A stretch of 64,000 nt of DNA. Source: Planctomycetota bacterium (lineage in GTDB: Bacteria > Planctomycetota > Phycisphaerae > Phycisphaerales > Phycisphaeraceae). The DNA lies in the NCBI GenBank assembly GCA_021413865.1, contig JAIOPN010000017.1:186001-250000 (forward strand), in the 5' to 3' direction. The notes below the pieces were generated by a model, which worked only from the letters and a program-made list of their open reading frames with translations, had not been told where the DNA came from and did not search any database. Both the position numbers and the translations under genes were made by a program. This document shows, in pieces, positions 27,314 through 36,098 of the stretch (position 1 is the first letter of the stretch; every line of letters begins with the position of its first letter).

Positions 27314-27418
27314 CGGTCCAAACCTCCCAGGGGCCTGTCGCCATCGTTACGCGGTGGCTGACGGGGGATCATGACACTTGGTCAGAGGATCACGGCCCTG
27401 ATTGATTCATTCAAAAAC

Positions 27419-27727
27419 TCAGGCCTTAATCTTCACGAACACACCCGCGGGCACCACGAGGCGGTTGAGCGCCTCGACCGTGCGGGCGTTGGGGTCGCTG
27501 ATGTCGATGATCCGCTTGTGCGTGCGGATCTCGAACTGCTCACGGCTCTTCTTATCGATGTGCGGGCTGCGGAGCACCGTGTAACGCTCGATGCGGGTCG
27601 GCAGCGGGATCGGGCCCGCAACCTTCGCGTTCGTGCGCTTCGCGTGGTCCACGATCTCGCGCGCCGAAGCGTCCAACGCCTGGTGGTCGTACGCTTCCAT
27701 CCTGATTCGAATCTTGCCTGCGGCCAT
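27419..27727 (-). CDS. rpsJ: 30S ribosomal protein S10
   Basis: First gene of the superoperon: a 102-residue 30S head protein also known in other bacteria as NusE, an antitermination factor. It has [36 protein letters not shown] and [13 protein letters not shown]. The ATG at 27727 is the family start. Confidence 0.98.
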   Translation of the reverse strand: MAAGKIRIRMEAYDHQALDASAREIVDHAKRTNAKVAGPIPLPTRIERYTVLRSPHIDKKSREQFEIRTHKRIIDISDPNARTVEALNRLVVPAGVFVKIKA

Positions 27728-27756
27728 CGATCGATTCACCTCTACTCCTGCCTTCG

Positions 27757-27777
27757 ATCGGAAGAATCATCCTTCCG
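27757..27777 (-). promoter_or_regulatory. Hairpin in the rpsJ leader
   Basis: A six-base-pair stem (CGGAAG at 27759-27764 with CTTCCG at 27772-27777, seven-base loop) lies in the roughly 60-nt leader between the superoperon promoter and rpsJ. It is much simpler than the E. coli S10 leader, and a role is unproven. Confidence 0.35.
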
Positions 27778-27794
27778 ACGGGCAGAGAATCGTG

Positions 27795-27822
27795 ACTGTA
27801 ACACAGCCCGCATATTTGTCAA
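27795..27822 (-). promoter_or_regulatory. Promoter of the S10-spc-alpha superoperon
   Basis: Minus strand TTGACA (27817-27822), 16-nt spacer, TACAGT (27795-27800), about 70 nt upstream of rpsJ. The only good promoter seen before the 28-gene run. Confidence 0.75.
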
Positions 27823-27994
27823 CTCCGCCCCTCCCCCCCTTCCCAGCCCTACCTATATATAGGATGACCCAGGCCACGCCCGATGCTGAGGTCTTCCGAA
27901 ACGTCGGGGTCTGGTCCTCTTTATCCCCCATTGAATCCCACCGGCCTCCGCGTTGAAATAGATACCCACCCCGCCACGACCCCGGAACCCCACC

Positions 27995-28828
27995 ATGTCC
28001 TACCTCACCCCGCAGCAGATGTCGTTCTTCGACACCTTCGGCTACCTCGCTTTCCCCGGCCTGCTCAATGACCGCATCGCCAAGATCATCGAGGCCTTCG
28101 AGGAACTCTGGGCGCTCCACGGCGGCGGGCACAACGGCAAGCCGCACGACGGCAAGCAGCGATCCTGCCTCGCCCCCTGCGCCGATCGCAGCGAGTACCT
28201 CTCTTCCCTGCTCGACGACCCACGCATCGAGGGCATCGCCGCGAGCGTGCTCGGTGACGACTTCAACTATGGCGGGTCCGACGGCAACCTCTACGCCGGC
28301 GATACCGGCTGGCACTCTGACGGGTGGAACCCCTCGTCGCTCAACATCAAGTTCGCCTTCTACCTCGACCCGGTCGGGCGCGACACGGGCTGCCTCCGCG
28401 TGATCCCCGGCAGCCACCGCATCGGCGAGCCATGGCCCGAGCTGCTCCAGAAAAACATCGGACGCTGCCAGGAGGTCTGGGGCGTGGGCCAGCGCGACAT
28501 CCCCGCGCTGGCGCTGGAGACCAAGCCCGGTGACCTGGTCATGTTCAATCACAACACCAAGCACGCCGCGTTCGGCGGCAGCGCGCGGCGCCGCATGTTC
28601 ACGCTCAACTGCGGCCAGCGCGTACCCGAAGATCGTTTGCAGGAACTGCGCAACGACCTCGCCGGCGCTGCGCGTTTCTGGGTCGATCGCGCCTACGGCG
28701 AAGCGATGATCCGCACCGCCGGCCCGCGCCGCATGGTCCACCTCGAACAACTCCTCGCCAACGACGGCCACCTCGCCGAGCTCTCCCGCAAGGCCCGCGA
28801 AAAAATGTCCGAGCCGTCGCGCGGGTGA
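27995..28828 (+). CDS. Phytanoyl-CoA dioxygenase (PhyH) family protein 1
   Basis: A Fe(II)/2-oxoglutarate-dependent oxygenase-like protein of 277 residues. The iron-binding facial triad is complete: His107 and Asp109 in WHSDG, and distal His190 in the NTKHAAFGG segment, with Arg residues 198-200 suitable for 2-oxoglutarate binding. The middle has FYLDPVGRDTGCLRVIPGSHR, typical of the family. The substrate cannot be told. It diverges from the ribosomal operon and is followed by a convergent gene. Two further members (41602, 55430) are only distantly similar in sequence. Confidence 0.9.
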   Translation: MSYLTPQQMSFFDTFGYLAFPGLLNDRIAKIIEAFEELWALHGGGHNGKPHDGKQRSCLAPCADRSEYLSSLLDDPRIEGIAASVLGDDFNYGGSDGNLYAGDTGWHSDGWNPSSLNIKFAFYLDPVGRDTGCLRVIPGSHRIGEPWPELLQKNIGRCQEVWGVGQRDIPALALETKPGDLVMFNHNTKHAAFGGSARRRMFTLNCGQRVPEDRLQELRNDLAGAARFWVDRAYGEAMIRTAGPRRMVHLEQLLANDGHLAELSRKAREKMSEPSRG

Positions 28829-28865
28829 ATGTTTGTTCGGCGCGGATTGGTTTCGATAAGCGCGC

Positions 28866-28905
28866 AAAAAAACGGACGCCGTGAACCTCACGGCGTCCGT
28901 CTTCA
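28866..28905 (-). terminator. Hairpin terminator between two convergent genes
   Basis: A 13-bp perfect stem (28872-28884 with 28888-28900) with a three-base loop. On the minus strand it is followed by seven T residues, which fits termination of the 28926-29417 gene. The plus-strand side has only CTTCATTT, a weaker tail for the PhyH transcript. Confidence 0.85.
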
Positions 28906-28925
28906 TTTCAAAATCAAAACCAAAC

Positions 28926-29417
28926 TCACAGGTTCGGGCGCGTCGGGCCGGAGGGGCCGGGCGGTCCCTGACGCGGGTTGTTCGGGCTGGGGCGCGGGGC
29001 GGGCTGGCCCTGCATCCCCGCGCGTGGCCCTAAAGGACCACCCGGCCTCGGGCCGGAATAGCTCGGGCGCGGGCCGGACAATGCCTGGCGAGGCGGGCCG
29101 CCGCGCTGCGGCGCGCCATTCGGATTGCGTTCATCCCACCGCTTCTTGCGCTCCACCTTCTCGGTGAGCTTGTCGGCGGCGGCTTTCTGCAAAATCACCA
29201 GCCGCGCCACCGACTGCGTGAGCAGCCCGATCTTTTCCTCCGGCAATGGTTTGACCTTTTTTAGCCGCTCGAGTTTCTCGCCCAGCAGCCGGGCCTCCTC
29301 CGTGAGGCGCTGGGCGCGCTCGGCGAGTTTCGCCATGTTCATTTTTTCGAGAGCCGCAAGGGACGGCGAGGGCTCGCCCAGCAGCATCGGATCGTTCCTG
29401 ACTTTCCTGTCGCGCAT
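28926..29417 (-). CDS. Hypothetical protein, coiled coil plus Pro/Gly-rich tail
   Basis: A 163-residue charged protein. Residues about 20-90 are strongly helical and likely coiled coil (LAERAQRLTEEARLLGEKLE, then a Lys-rich stretch). Residues 100-163 are Pro/Gly/Arg-rich and probably disordered (repeats of GPRPS and PGPRAG type). No family is recognised. ATG at 29417; an in-frame TTG lies five codons upstream. It ends 21 nt before a strong terminator. Confidence 0.7.
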   Translation of the reverse strand: MRDRKVRNDPMLLGEPSPSLAALEKMNMAKLAERAQRLTEEARLLGEKLERLKKVKPLPEEKIGLLTQSVARLVILQKAAADKLTEKVERKKRWDERNPNGAPQRGGPPRQALSGPRPSYSGPRPGGPLGPRAGMQGQPAPRPSPNNPRQGPPGPSGPTRPNL

Positions 29418-29601
29418 GGCCCTGAACTCCAATTCGGATAAATGCCAATTGCCGTGTGCCGCCGCGCAGCACCCCCACCGGGCACAAGAATCATTCTACC
29501 GCCCCTCGCGTGCCATGTCGGACGATGTGGAAATCCCCACCATCCACAAAATACCCCGCCACGATCTTCGCCCAGCCATTGCCATCGCGTAACATCATTG
29601 C

Positions 29602-29630
29602 TTGACGCTTTTTCCCGCCAGCGATAGATT
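29602..29630 (+). promoter_or_regulatory. Promoter of the 29676 HEAT-repeat gene
   Basis: TTGACG (29602-29607), 17-nt spacer, TAGATT (29625-29630). The start codon at 29676 follows 45 nt later with GGAG seven bases before it. Confidence 0.65.
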
Positions 29631-29675
29631 GCACACAGCCCCGCGATAAACGCATTCTCCCCTTGGAGTTCACGC

Positions 29676-31868
29676 ATGCCCCTCCTGTTGCGACGCAGCA
29701 TCTGGTCACTGGGTCTGGTCCTGACGCTTCTGCTCACCGGTGCGGCCGCGGTCGCCCAGGAGGAAGCGGCCCCCAAGACCGAAACCACGCCCAAGACGCT
29801 GTGGGCCGACTTCAACCATTACGTCCGCATCGCTCGGCCCGACCTGGCGCAGGCCGCCGGCTCCGTGCTGCTCGAAAAAGCGGACGGCAACCAGCTCCTG
29901 GAGATCGTGGAGAGCGGGGACTACCCCGACTACGAGCGGACGCTCCAGCTCGCCGCGCGCATCGAGGGCGTGAAAGAGACCGCCGCCAAGATCGGCTCGA
30001 AGATTCAGGAGGCCCGCGTCGCCCGCAGCCGTGAGGCCACACGGATCAGCACCGACATCGAGAAACTCGGCGAGGGCGAGCGCGCCAACGCGAACGCCAC
30101 CGTCCGCCTCCGCGCGGCCGGCCAGTATTCCGCGCCGGCGCTGCTGTCGGCCCTCGTGAACGAGAAGCAGAAACAACTGCATCCCTACGTGCTGACCGCC
30201 ATGGCGCAGATCGGCCGCCCTCTGGTTTACCCGCTCTGCGTCGCACTGCCGAGCCTGGAGCCGGTGCAACAGGGCCAGGTGGCGCAGGTGCTGGCCGAGA
30301 TCGGCTACCCCCGCGCTCTGCCGGCACTCAAGGCCGTCTCCGAGAATCCCAAGACCGACCCCAACGCCAGGAAGATGGTTGACGCCGCCTACCGCCGGCT
30401 GGCGCAATCGACGGACCTGCCCGCCAATGTGTCGGCCGCTGAACTCTTCCTCACCCTGAGCCAGAACCACTACCGCTCCGCCACTCTGGGCGACAAGGAG
30501 CCCAACGCCGACCTCTCGCAGAACAAGGGCGTCGTCTGGGTGTACAGCAAGACTGCCGGGCTGGTGGCGATCCAGGTCCCGCTGGCGATCTACGGCGACG
30601 TGATGGCGATGCGCTCGGCGGAAATGGCGCTCACCCTCAACCCGCAGATGGACCAGGCGCTGAGCCTCTGGCTGGCGTCCAACCTCCGCCGCGCCAACCG
30701 CCTGCCTCAGGGCGAAACCGACCCGAGCTACCCGGCGGGCCACCAGCCCCCGGCGTTCTATCTCGAGATGGCCGGCCCGCTCCGCCAGCACGACGTGCTC
30801 GCACGCGCGCTGGACGACAAGGACTCCGCCCTGGCGCTGAACGCGATCGCCGGCCTGACCGCCACCGCCGGGACCGACGCCCTGATCAACCGCGAGGGCA
30901 CCGTGCAACCCCTGCTCCGCGCCCTCTCCTACCCCGACCGCCGCGTGCGCTTCGCCGCCACCTTCGCCATGACCAACGCCCGCCCCAAGGCCGCCTTCCC
31001 CGGCAGCGCCCGCGTCGTGCCGGTGCTCGCCGAGGCTCTCCGCCAGGGCGCCGATCGCTTCGCCGTCGTACTGGGCAAGGACCGCGAGTCGCTCAACAAA
31101 ATGGTCGCGCTGGCCAAGGACCTGGGCTACAAGTCCTATGGCGGGCTCAAGCTCGCCGACGTGGCGGAACAGGTCAGCGCCGGGCCGGGCGTGGACCTGA
31201 TCCTCACCGACCTGGGCGTCGATGACGTGCGGACGCTCGACCGCCAGACGACGACGGACTACAAGCTCGCCGCCGTGCCGATCCTCGCGGTCGTCAACGG
31301 TGCGGACCAGATCGCGCTGAACCACCTCTACCCCGAGACGGATTCCCGCGTGCGTTCCACGGTGCTGTCCGACGACGCGGCGGCGCTGAAGCAGGCCGTC
31401 GCCGACGCGACCGCCGTTTACGCCGGCGAGACGATCAGCCCCGAAGAGGCCGAGCGTTACGCCCTGACCTCGCTCAAGCTGCTGACCCAGGTGTCGCAGG
31501 ACGGCGCGGGCGTGTTCGACGTGAAGGAGGCGCTGCCGGCTCTGATCGAGGCGCTGGCCGACAAGCGTCCAGCGATCGCCAGCGGCGCCGCGGAGGTGCT
31601 GGCCACGGTCAATTCCGCCGACGGCCAGATCGCCGTCGGTGACGCGGCGCTCGACGCGGCCCGGCCCCAGGAGCTCCGCATCGCCCTGCTCCAGAGCCTC
31701 GCCAAGTCCGCCACACTCATGGGCAACCACCTCAACGAGGTGCAACTCGGCAAGCTGCTTGAGACCATCAAGACCAGCCAGGGCGAACTGGCCCTCGCCG
31801 CCGCCAAGGCGCACGGCGCCTTGACCCTGCCGACCGCCAACGTCGTGCAGTTGATCGAGCAGCCCTGA
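29676..31868 (+). CDS. Secreted HEAT-repeat protein
   Basis: A 730-residue protein with an N-terminal signal peptide (residues about 1-27, ending AAAVAQ). It is made largely of alpha-helical HEAT-like repeats, for example PALLSALVNEKQKQLHPYVL, ALPALKAVSEN and LPALIEALADKRPAIASGAA. A middle stretch (about residues 450-540) looks like a receiver-type alpha/beta fold (VDLILTDLGVDD, then VPILAVVNGAD), with a possible Asp in TDLG but no clear phosphorylation set. It probably acts as a periplasmic scaffold. Own promoter and SD seen. A second secreted HEAT protein lies at 38638. Confidence 0.82.
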   Translation: MPLLLRRSIWSLGLVLTLLLTGAAAVAQEEAAPKTETTPKTLWADFNHYVRIARPDLAQAAGSVLLEKADGNQLLEIVESGDYPDYERTLQLAARIEGVKETAAKIGSKIQEARVARSREATRISTDIEKLGEGERANANATVRLRAAGQYSAPALLSALVNEKQKQLHPYVLTAMAQIGRPLVYPLCVALPSLEPVQQGQVAQVLAEIGYPRALPALKAVSENPKTDPNARKMVDAAYRRLAQSTDLPANVSAAELFLTLSQNHYRSATLGDKEPNADLSQNKGVVWVYSKTAGLVAIQVPLAIYGDVMAMRSAEMALTLNPQMDQALSLWLASNLRRANRLPQGETDPSYPAGHQPPAFYLEMAGPLRQHDVLARALDDKDSALALNAIAGLTATAGTDALINREGTVQPLLRALSYPDRRVRFAATFAMTNARPKAAFPGSARVVPVLAEALRQGADRFAVVLGKDRESLNKMVALAKDLGYKSYGGLKLADVAEQVSAGPGVDLILTDLGVDDVRTLDRQTTTDYKLAAVPILAVVNGADQIALNHLYPETDSRVRSTVLSDDAAALKQAVADATAVYAGETISPEEAERYALTSLKLLTQVSQDGAGVFDVKEALPALIEALADKRPAIASGAAEVLATVNSADGQIAVGDAALDAARPQELRIALLQSLAKSATLMGNHLNEVQLGKLLETIKTSQGELALAAAKAHGALTLPTANVVQLIEQP

Positions 31869-31923
31869 AGCCGCTCGCGGCTCAGCGTCCTGTCCGTAAA
31901 GTTCTAAAAGACCTGGCGCCCGC

Positions 31924-33819
31924 TCACTCCACCGTCACGCTCTTGGCGAGGTTGCGCGGCTTGTCCACGTCGTGCCCACGCAGCACCGCCGCGTGGTACG
32001 CGACCAGTTGCAGCGGGATCACCGTCACCAGCGGCTGCAGCGCCTCGGGCACGTCCGGCACAGTGAAGACCGCGTCGGCGTACTTGTGGATCTTCGTGTC
32101 CCCCTCGGTCGCCACCGCGATCACCTTCCCGCCGCGCGCCCGGACCTCCTCGATGTTCGACATCACCTTGTCGTACTGCGACCCCTGCGGCGCGACGAAC
32201 ACCACCGGCATCCCCTCGTCGATCAGCGCGATCGGGCCGTGCTTCATCTCCGCCGCGGGCATGCCCTCGGCGTGAATATAAGAAATCTCCTTGAGCTTCA
32301 GCGCCCCTTCGAGGGCCACGGGGTAGTTGTACCCGCGCCCCAGGAAGAGCCAGTTCTCGCGGTGAACGTGGCGCTCGACGCACTCGCGGATGTGGTTCGA
32401 CTGCTTGAGAACATTCGCCACGTGCTCGGGCAGCCGCTCCAGGTGCGCCAGGTAATTGCGGATCACGTCGTCCGACAGGTATCGCCGCTTGCCGATGTAG
32501 AGCGCCAGCAGCGTGAGCACCGCCACCTGGCCGACGAACGCCTTGGTCGAGGCGACACCGATCTCGGGGCCGACGTGCAGGTAAACCCCCGCGTCGGTCT
32601 CCCGCGCGATCGACGAGCCGACCACGTTCACCGCGCCAACCGCCAGCGCACCGCGCTCCTTGGCCTCGCGCAGCGCCGCCAGCGTGTCGGCCGTCTCGCC
32701 CGACTGGCTCACGGCCACCGCGACCGTGCCGTCCTCAATAATCGGGTTGCGGTAGCGGAACTCGCTGGCGTACTCGGCGCGGGCGGGGATCTTCGCCAAA
32801 TCCTCCATCAGGTACTCGCCGATCCGCGCCGCGTGGAATGCAGTGCCCTGGCCCACCAGCAGGAACCGGCTGGCACGCACAAGCTCCCGCGTGTACTTGC
32901 CGAGCCCACCCAGCACCACCCGCGACTCACGCAGGTCGATCCGCCCGCGCAGGCAGTTCCGGATCGACTCGGGCTGCTCCATGATCTCCTTGAGCATGAA
33001 GTGACGGTAGCCGCCCAGCTCGATCTGCTGCAGGTCGAACTCCAGCTCCTGCACGTCGCGCGTCACGCGCACGTTGTCGATCGTCGTCGTCTTGAACTCG
33101 ACGGCCCACGGCCCGCCCGCGGCGTCACCCGTCGCCAATCTGTCGTTCGGCCCGGCGCAGAGCTTCACCACCTGGTAGTCGTCCAGCGTGATCACCTGTG
33201 TCGTGTGGCTCACGATCGCCGACGCGTCCGACGCCACGATGTAGCTCTTCTCCGCGATGCCCACGATCAGCGGCGAACCCTTGCGGGCGCAGACCAGCGT
33301 GTGCGGCTCGTTGTCGCACACCACCGCGATCGCGTACGCCCCCGTCACCTCGCGCAGCGCCGCCTGCACCGCCCGCTCCAGGTCGCCGTCGTACAGCTCG
33401 GCCGTTAGCTTCGCCAACACCTCCGTATCGGTCTGCGAGGTGAAGACGTGGCCCTTCTCGGTGAGGTATTTCTTGAGCGTCGCGTAGTTTTCGATGATGC
33501 CGTTGTGTACCAGCGCGATGGTGTGACCGGATTTCGTCTTGCCGGTGTGCGGGTGGGCGTTGGCCTCGGTGGGCGGGCCGTGCGTCGCCCAGCGTGTGTG
33601 GGCGATGCCCAGGTGCGCGTCGTACGCGCCGGCGGCCGCCTGCTCGACGTGCGCCTCCAGCACGCTCACCCGGCCGACGGTGCGCGCGATCTTCAGCCCG
33701 CCCGGCGTCACGACCGCCAGGCCCGCGCTGTCGTACCCGCGGTACTCCAGCCGCTTGAGGCCCTCGACCAGCAGCGGCCACACGTTCTTGTTACCGACGT
33801 AGGCGACGATTCCACACAT
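31924..33819 (-). CDS. glmS: Glutamine-fructose-6-phosphate aminotransferase
   Basis: Makes glucosamine-6-phosphate from fructose-6-phosphate and glutamine, feeding peptidoglycan and LPS synthesis. It is 631 residues long. The N-terminal Ntn glutaminase begins MCGIVAYVG with Cys2 as nucleophile and has RLEYRGYDSAGLAV and HTRWATHGPPTEANAHPH. Two SIS domains follow, with SQSGETADTLAALREAKERGA and the C-terminal DKPRNLAKSVTVE. No glmS ribozyme-like leader was recognised in the 112-nt gap upstream. Confidence 0.98.
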   Translation of the reverse strand: MCGIVAYVGNKNVWPLLVEGLKRLEYRGYDSAGLAVVTPGGLKIARTVGRVSVLEAHVEQAAAGAYDAHLGIAHTRWATHGPPTEANAHPHTGKTKSGHTIALVHNGIIENYATLKKYLTEKGHVFTSQTDTEVLAKLTAELYDGDLERAVQAALREVTGAYAIAVVCDNEPHTLVCARKGSPLIVGIAEKSYIVASDASAIVSHTTQVITLDDYQVVKLCAGPNDRLATGDAAGGPWAVEFKTTTIDNVRVTRDVQELEFDLQQIELGGYRHFMLKEIMEQPESIRNCLRGRIDLRESRVVLGGLGKYTRELVRASRFLLVGQGTAFHAARIGEYLMEDLAKIPARAEYASEFRYRNPIIEDGTVAVAVSQSGETADTLAALREAKERGALAVGAVNVVGSSIARETDAGVYLHVGPEIGVASTKAFVGQVAVLTLLALYIGKRRYLSDDVIRNYLAHLERLPEHVANVLKQSNHIRECVERHVHRENWLFLGRGYNYPVALEGALKLKEISYIHAEGMPAAEMKHGPIALIDEGMPVVFVAPQGSQYDKVMSNIEEVRARGGKVIAVATEGDTKIHKYADAVFTVPDVPEALQPLVTVIPLQLVAYHAAVLRGHDVDKPRNLAKSVTVE

Positions 33820-33931
33820 GAGATGCCCCTCTGTTTCCCGGCGTTAGCAGGCCATAACCACCCGACAGACGGGCGCGTCCGCACTCACGCTAGTTGCATC
33901 GGCCGAATCGTTTCGCGAATTGACCCAGGCG

Positions 33932-34825
33932 TTATTGGACGGGTGTCACCACCCACGTCGGTTCAACGCCTTCAATGCCGCCACGCGATATCTCGCTGAC
34001 GTGATGGCGAACCAGCCCGACCGCCCCACGCGGATCGTCCGGCAGATCGATCTGCCATAACCCCTGCCCGTGGGGGTGCCGCCGGTTGCTCAATAACGGC
34101 GCACCGGCATTGACGAATTGTACGTGTGCAAACGGCCCGGAGTTCGCCCGCCACGCCCACGGCTCGTGGATGTGCCCGTGCAGATAAACCACCCGCGCCC
34201 GGCAGGCCGTGAACATCTCCCCCACCTCCCGCGCGTCGCACAGCCGGTGGCTCGGCCGGTCCGTCCGCCCCTCGGGCAGTACGAACGGGTAATGGCACAC
34301 CGCCACCACCCCCTCGTCTTCGCGCAACCCCGACAGCCAACGCGACGCCTCCTCCAACTGAGAATGCCCGACCAGCCCCCTCGCCATCATCAGGCTCGGC
34401 CGCGCCGCGTTGAGCGCCAGCAACCGCCACCGCCCGACAAGGTCGCGCGTGTGCGGGAAACGCGCGGGGACCATGTCGCCCAGGTGTTTCTCCATGCGGC
34501 GGCGGCGCACGGCCGTGTAGGTGTAGTGGTCGTGGTTCCCCGGCACGCCGACCTTGGGCACGCCGATCAAGGAATGACGGATCGCTCGCGCCACGTCGGC
34601 GAACTCCCCGGAGCGCGAGGTCGTCGTCAGGTCCCCGCTGAAGACCGCCATGTCCGGCCGCAACGAGGCCGCGCGGTCCAGCGTCGCCTCCAGCAGCGAG
34701 AGGTCGATGTGCCGGGCCCGGTTGAACCAGAGGTTCAGTTGACCCAGTGCCGGCTTGCCCAACAGCTCCCACGGCGGCGACCACCGCCGGTAAGCATGCA
34801 CGTCGCCGATCAACACCAATCGCAT
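33932..34825 (-). CDS. Calcineurin-like metallophosphoesterase
   Basis: A 297-residue phosphoesterase with all five metal-binding motifs: GDVHA (Asp8, His10), SGDL, GNHDH, CHYP and GHIH. The fold is soluble and no signal peptide is seen. Substrate unknown; family members hydrolyse phosphodiesters or cyclic nucleotides. Its upstream end abuts a palindromic repeat (34839-34925) that separates it from the divergent MobA-like gene. Confidence 0.88.
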   Translation of the reverse strand: MRLVLIGDVHAYRRWSPPWELLGKPALGQLNLWFNRARHIDLSLLEATLDRAASLRPDMAVFSGDLTTTSRSGEFADVARAIRHSLIGVPKVGVPGNHDHYTYTAVRRRRMEKHLGDMVPARFPHTRDLVGRWRLLALNAARPSLMMARGLVGHSQLEEASRWLSGLREDEGVVAVCHYPFVLPEGRTDRPSHRLCDAREVGEMFTACRARVVYLHGHIHEPWAWRANSGPFAHVQFVNAGAPLLSNRRHPHGQGLWQIDLPDDPRGAVGLVRHHVSEISRGGIEGVEPTWVVTPVQ

Positions 34826-34838
34826 CGTCGCTCCGAAC

Positions 34839-34925
34839 TGGACGAGCCGCGACCGTGAGGAAGCGGTTCTCTGATGAGTCTAACTTCCAAGAGAAGCCCG
34901 CTCCCTTACGGTCGCGGCTCGTCCA
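34839..34925. repeat. Palindromic intergenic repeat (family B)
   Basis: Inverted arms of about 28 bp: one begins TGGACGAGCCGCGACCGT at 34839, and its complement ends at 34925. A single related arm with GGACGAGCCGCGGCCGTGAG occurs at 42359-42394. Lies between two divergent genes. Confidence 0.8.
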
Positions 34926-34959
34926 GAGTGAACCACCGCCGGTTACAGTGACCGCAGCG

Positions 34960-35628
34960 ATGATAACACCCCCGCGCGACGCCCGGTTCATCCTCTGCCT
35001 CCTGGCCGGCGGCCGCTCCAGCCGGTTCGGTGCCTCGAAGCTGCGCATCCGGCTCGACGGCGAGGCGATCGCCGCGTGGCAGAGGCGCCGTTTATTGCCC
35101 GCGGGCAACGCGTTCATGCACAGCGAGTGTTGGATCAACCTCGCCCCGGGCAGCGCCGCCCCGCCGGGGAGCGAGGGCTGCACCCGCCGCATCGACGACC
35201 CCGCGGAATACGGCGGGCCATTGGAGGGCATGCTCGCGGTGCTGCGGGCGGCGGAGACGTATGATGTCGTGGCGTTCGTTCCGATCGACATGCCGGCTCT
35301 GACGCCGTGTGATTTAGAAAAATTGCTCGCCGCCGTGCTAGCGGACACAGCCACGATCGGCGCGATGTCGAAATGGTCCACCGGCCCGAGCGCCCGCGTC
35401 GTCGAACCGTTCCCCTCCGCCTGGCACGCCGGTCCGAGCGTCGTACTCATCGAAGCCGCTCAATCCCACGGCGTCCGCGGCCCCTCGGGTTTGTCCACCT
35501 TCTCCGGCGTGGCATGCATCGACCTCAAATTCCCCGACGACATAGCCGCATGGTCGAGCGTGAACCACCGTGAAGACCTCGACGCCGTAGCCGGCACGCT
35601 CGGCGTCACCGCGACGGTGGATGAGTGA
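34960..35628 (+). CDS. MobA-like nucleotidyltransferase
   Basis: A 222-residue protein of the MobA/NTP-transferase 3 family, which makes molybdopterin guanine dinucleotide or other activated compounds. The nucleotide-binding signature LLAGGRSSRFGASKL lies at residues 14-28 with the Gly-Gly, Arg22 and Lys27 expected. A later FVPIDMPALT segment matches the metal-binding aspartate region, and YGGPLEGM precedes it. ATG at 34960; the longer upstream frame runs through the palindromic repeat and is not used. No other molybdenum-cofactor gene is nearby, so the nucleotide and acceptor are open. Confidence 0.82.
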   Translation: MITPPRDARFILCLLAGGRSSRFGASKLRIRLDGEAIAAWQRRRLLPAGNAFMHSECWINLAPGSAAPPGSEGCTRRIDDPAEYGGPLEGMLAVLRAAETYDVVAFVPIDMPALTPCDLEKLLAAVLADTATIGAMSKWSTGPSARVVEPFPSAWHAGPSVVLIEAAQSHGVRGPSGLSTFSGVACIDLKFPDDIAAWSSVNHREDLDAVAGTLGVTATVDE

Positions 35629-35634
35629 GTCTTC

Positions 35635-35690
35635 CCCTCTCCCCTTGCGGGAAGAGGGTGGCGAGTCCGCGAGCCGGGTGAGGGATGCTC
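35635..35690. repeat. Partial repeat arm (family E)
   Basis: A single arm starting CCCCTCTCCCCTTGCGGGAAG and ending GGGTGAGGG, related to the full inverted repeat at 44632-44751. Non-coding, just after the MobA-like gene. Confidence 0.6.
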
Positions 35691-35732
35691 ACCGACTACT
35701 GCGACGCCTGATTGATGCGGTAATTCTCTGAA

Positions 35733-35989
35733 CGCCCCGGATGGGGCGGCGGATTGTAGCCACGGGTGGAGCGTAGCCCGCCCCCGGGGGCGCGGGCGCA
35801 GCACAACCCGTGGAAAGCGGTCCCTTCCTAAATCTTCACGCCCCGGCAGGGGCGACGGAAGTCTGCGTAACAAGGTGCGCTTCCTCCGCACCCTCCGGGG
35901 CGGAAGAAAAATAAACGATCACTCTCCACGAGTTACGCGGCGAAGACGCCGCTCCACCCGTGGCTACAATCCCGCGCCCCGCCGGGGCG
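35733..35989. repeat. MITE-like inverted-repeat element (family C)
   Basis: About 257 bp bounded by 37-38-bp near-perfect inverted arms (35733-35770 and 35953-35989) with CGCCCCGG ends and GTAGCCACGGGTGGA inside. Internal GC-rich palindromes (CCCGCCCCCGGGGGCGCGGGC and GCCCCGGCAGGGGC) add more structure. It holds no convincing gene. It fills most of the 470-nt gap between 35628 and 36099; nothing else is seen in that gap. Confidence 0.75.
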
Positions 35990-36098
35990 AAGAAATACAG
36001 CAAGACCTACGACACGAGACATGCCCGCTATCGCCCCTGATTTCAAGCTATGCTGTGAATGGACGGTTCGTCTGCAATCTAGTCAAGTTTGTGGGCCA

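Noticed and set aside
27850-27862. CCTATATATAGG palindrome between rpsJ and PhyH 1
   Set aside because: Could be a -10 for the plus-strand gene, but no -35 partner and too short to call an operator.
29706-31814. 702-codon minus-strand open frame
   Set aside because: Exact antisense shadow of the HEAT-repeat gene; sequence is low-complexity Gly/Val/Arg/His typical of such shadows.
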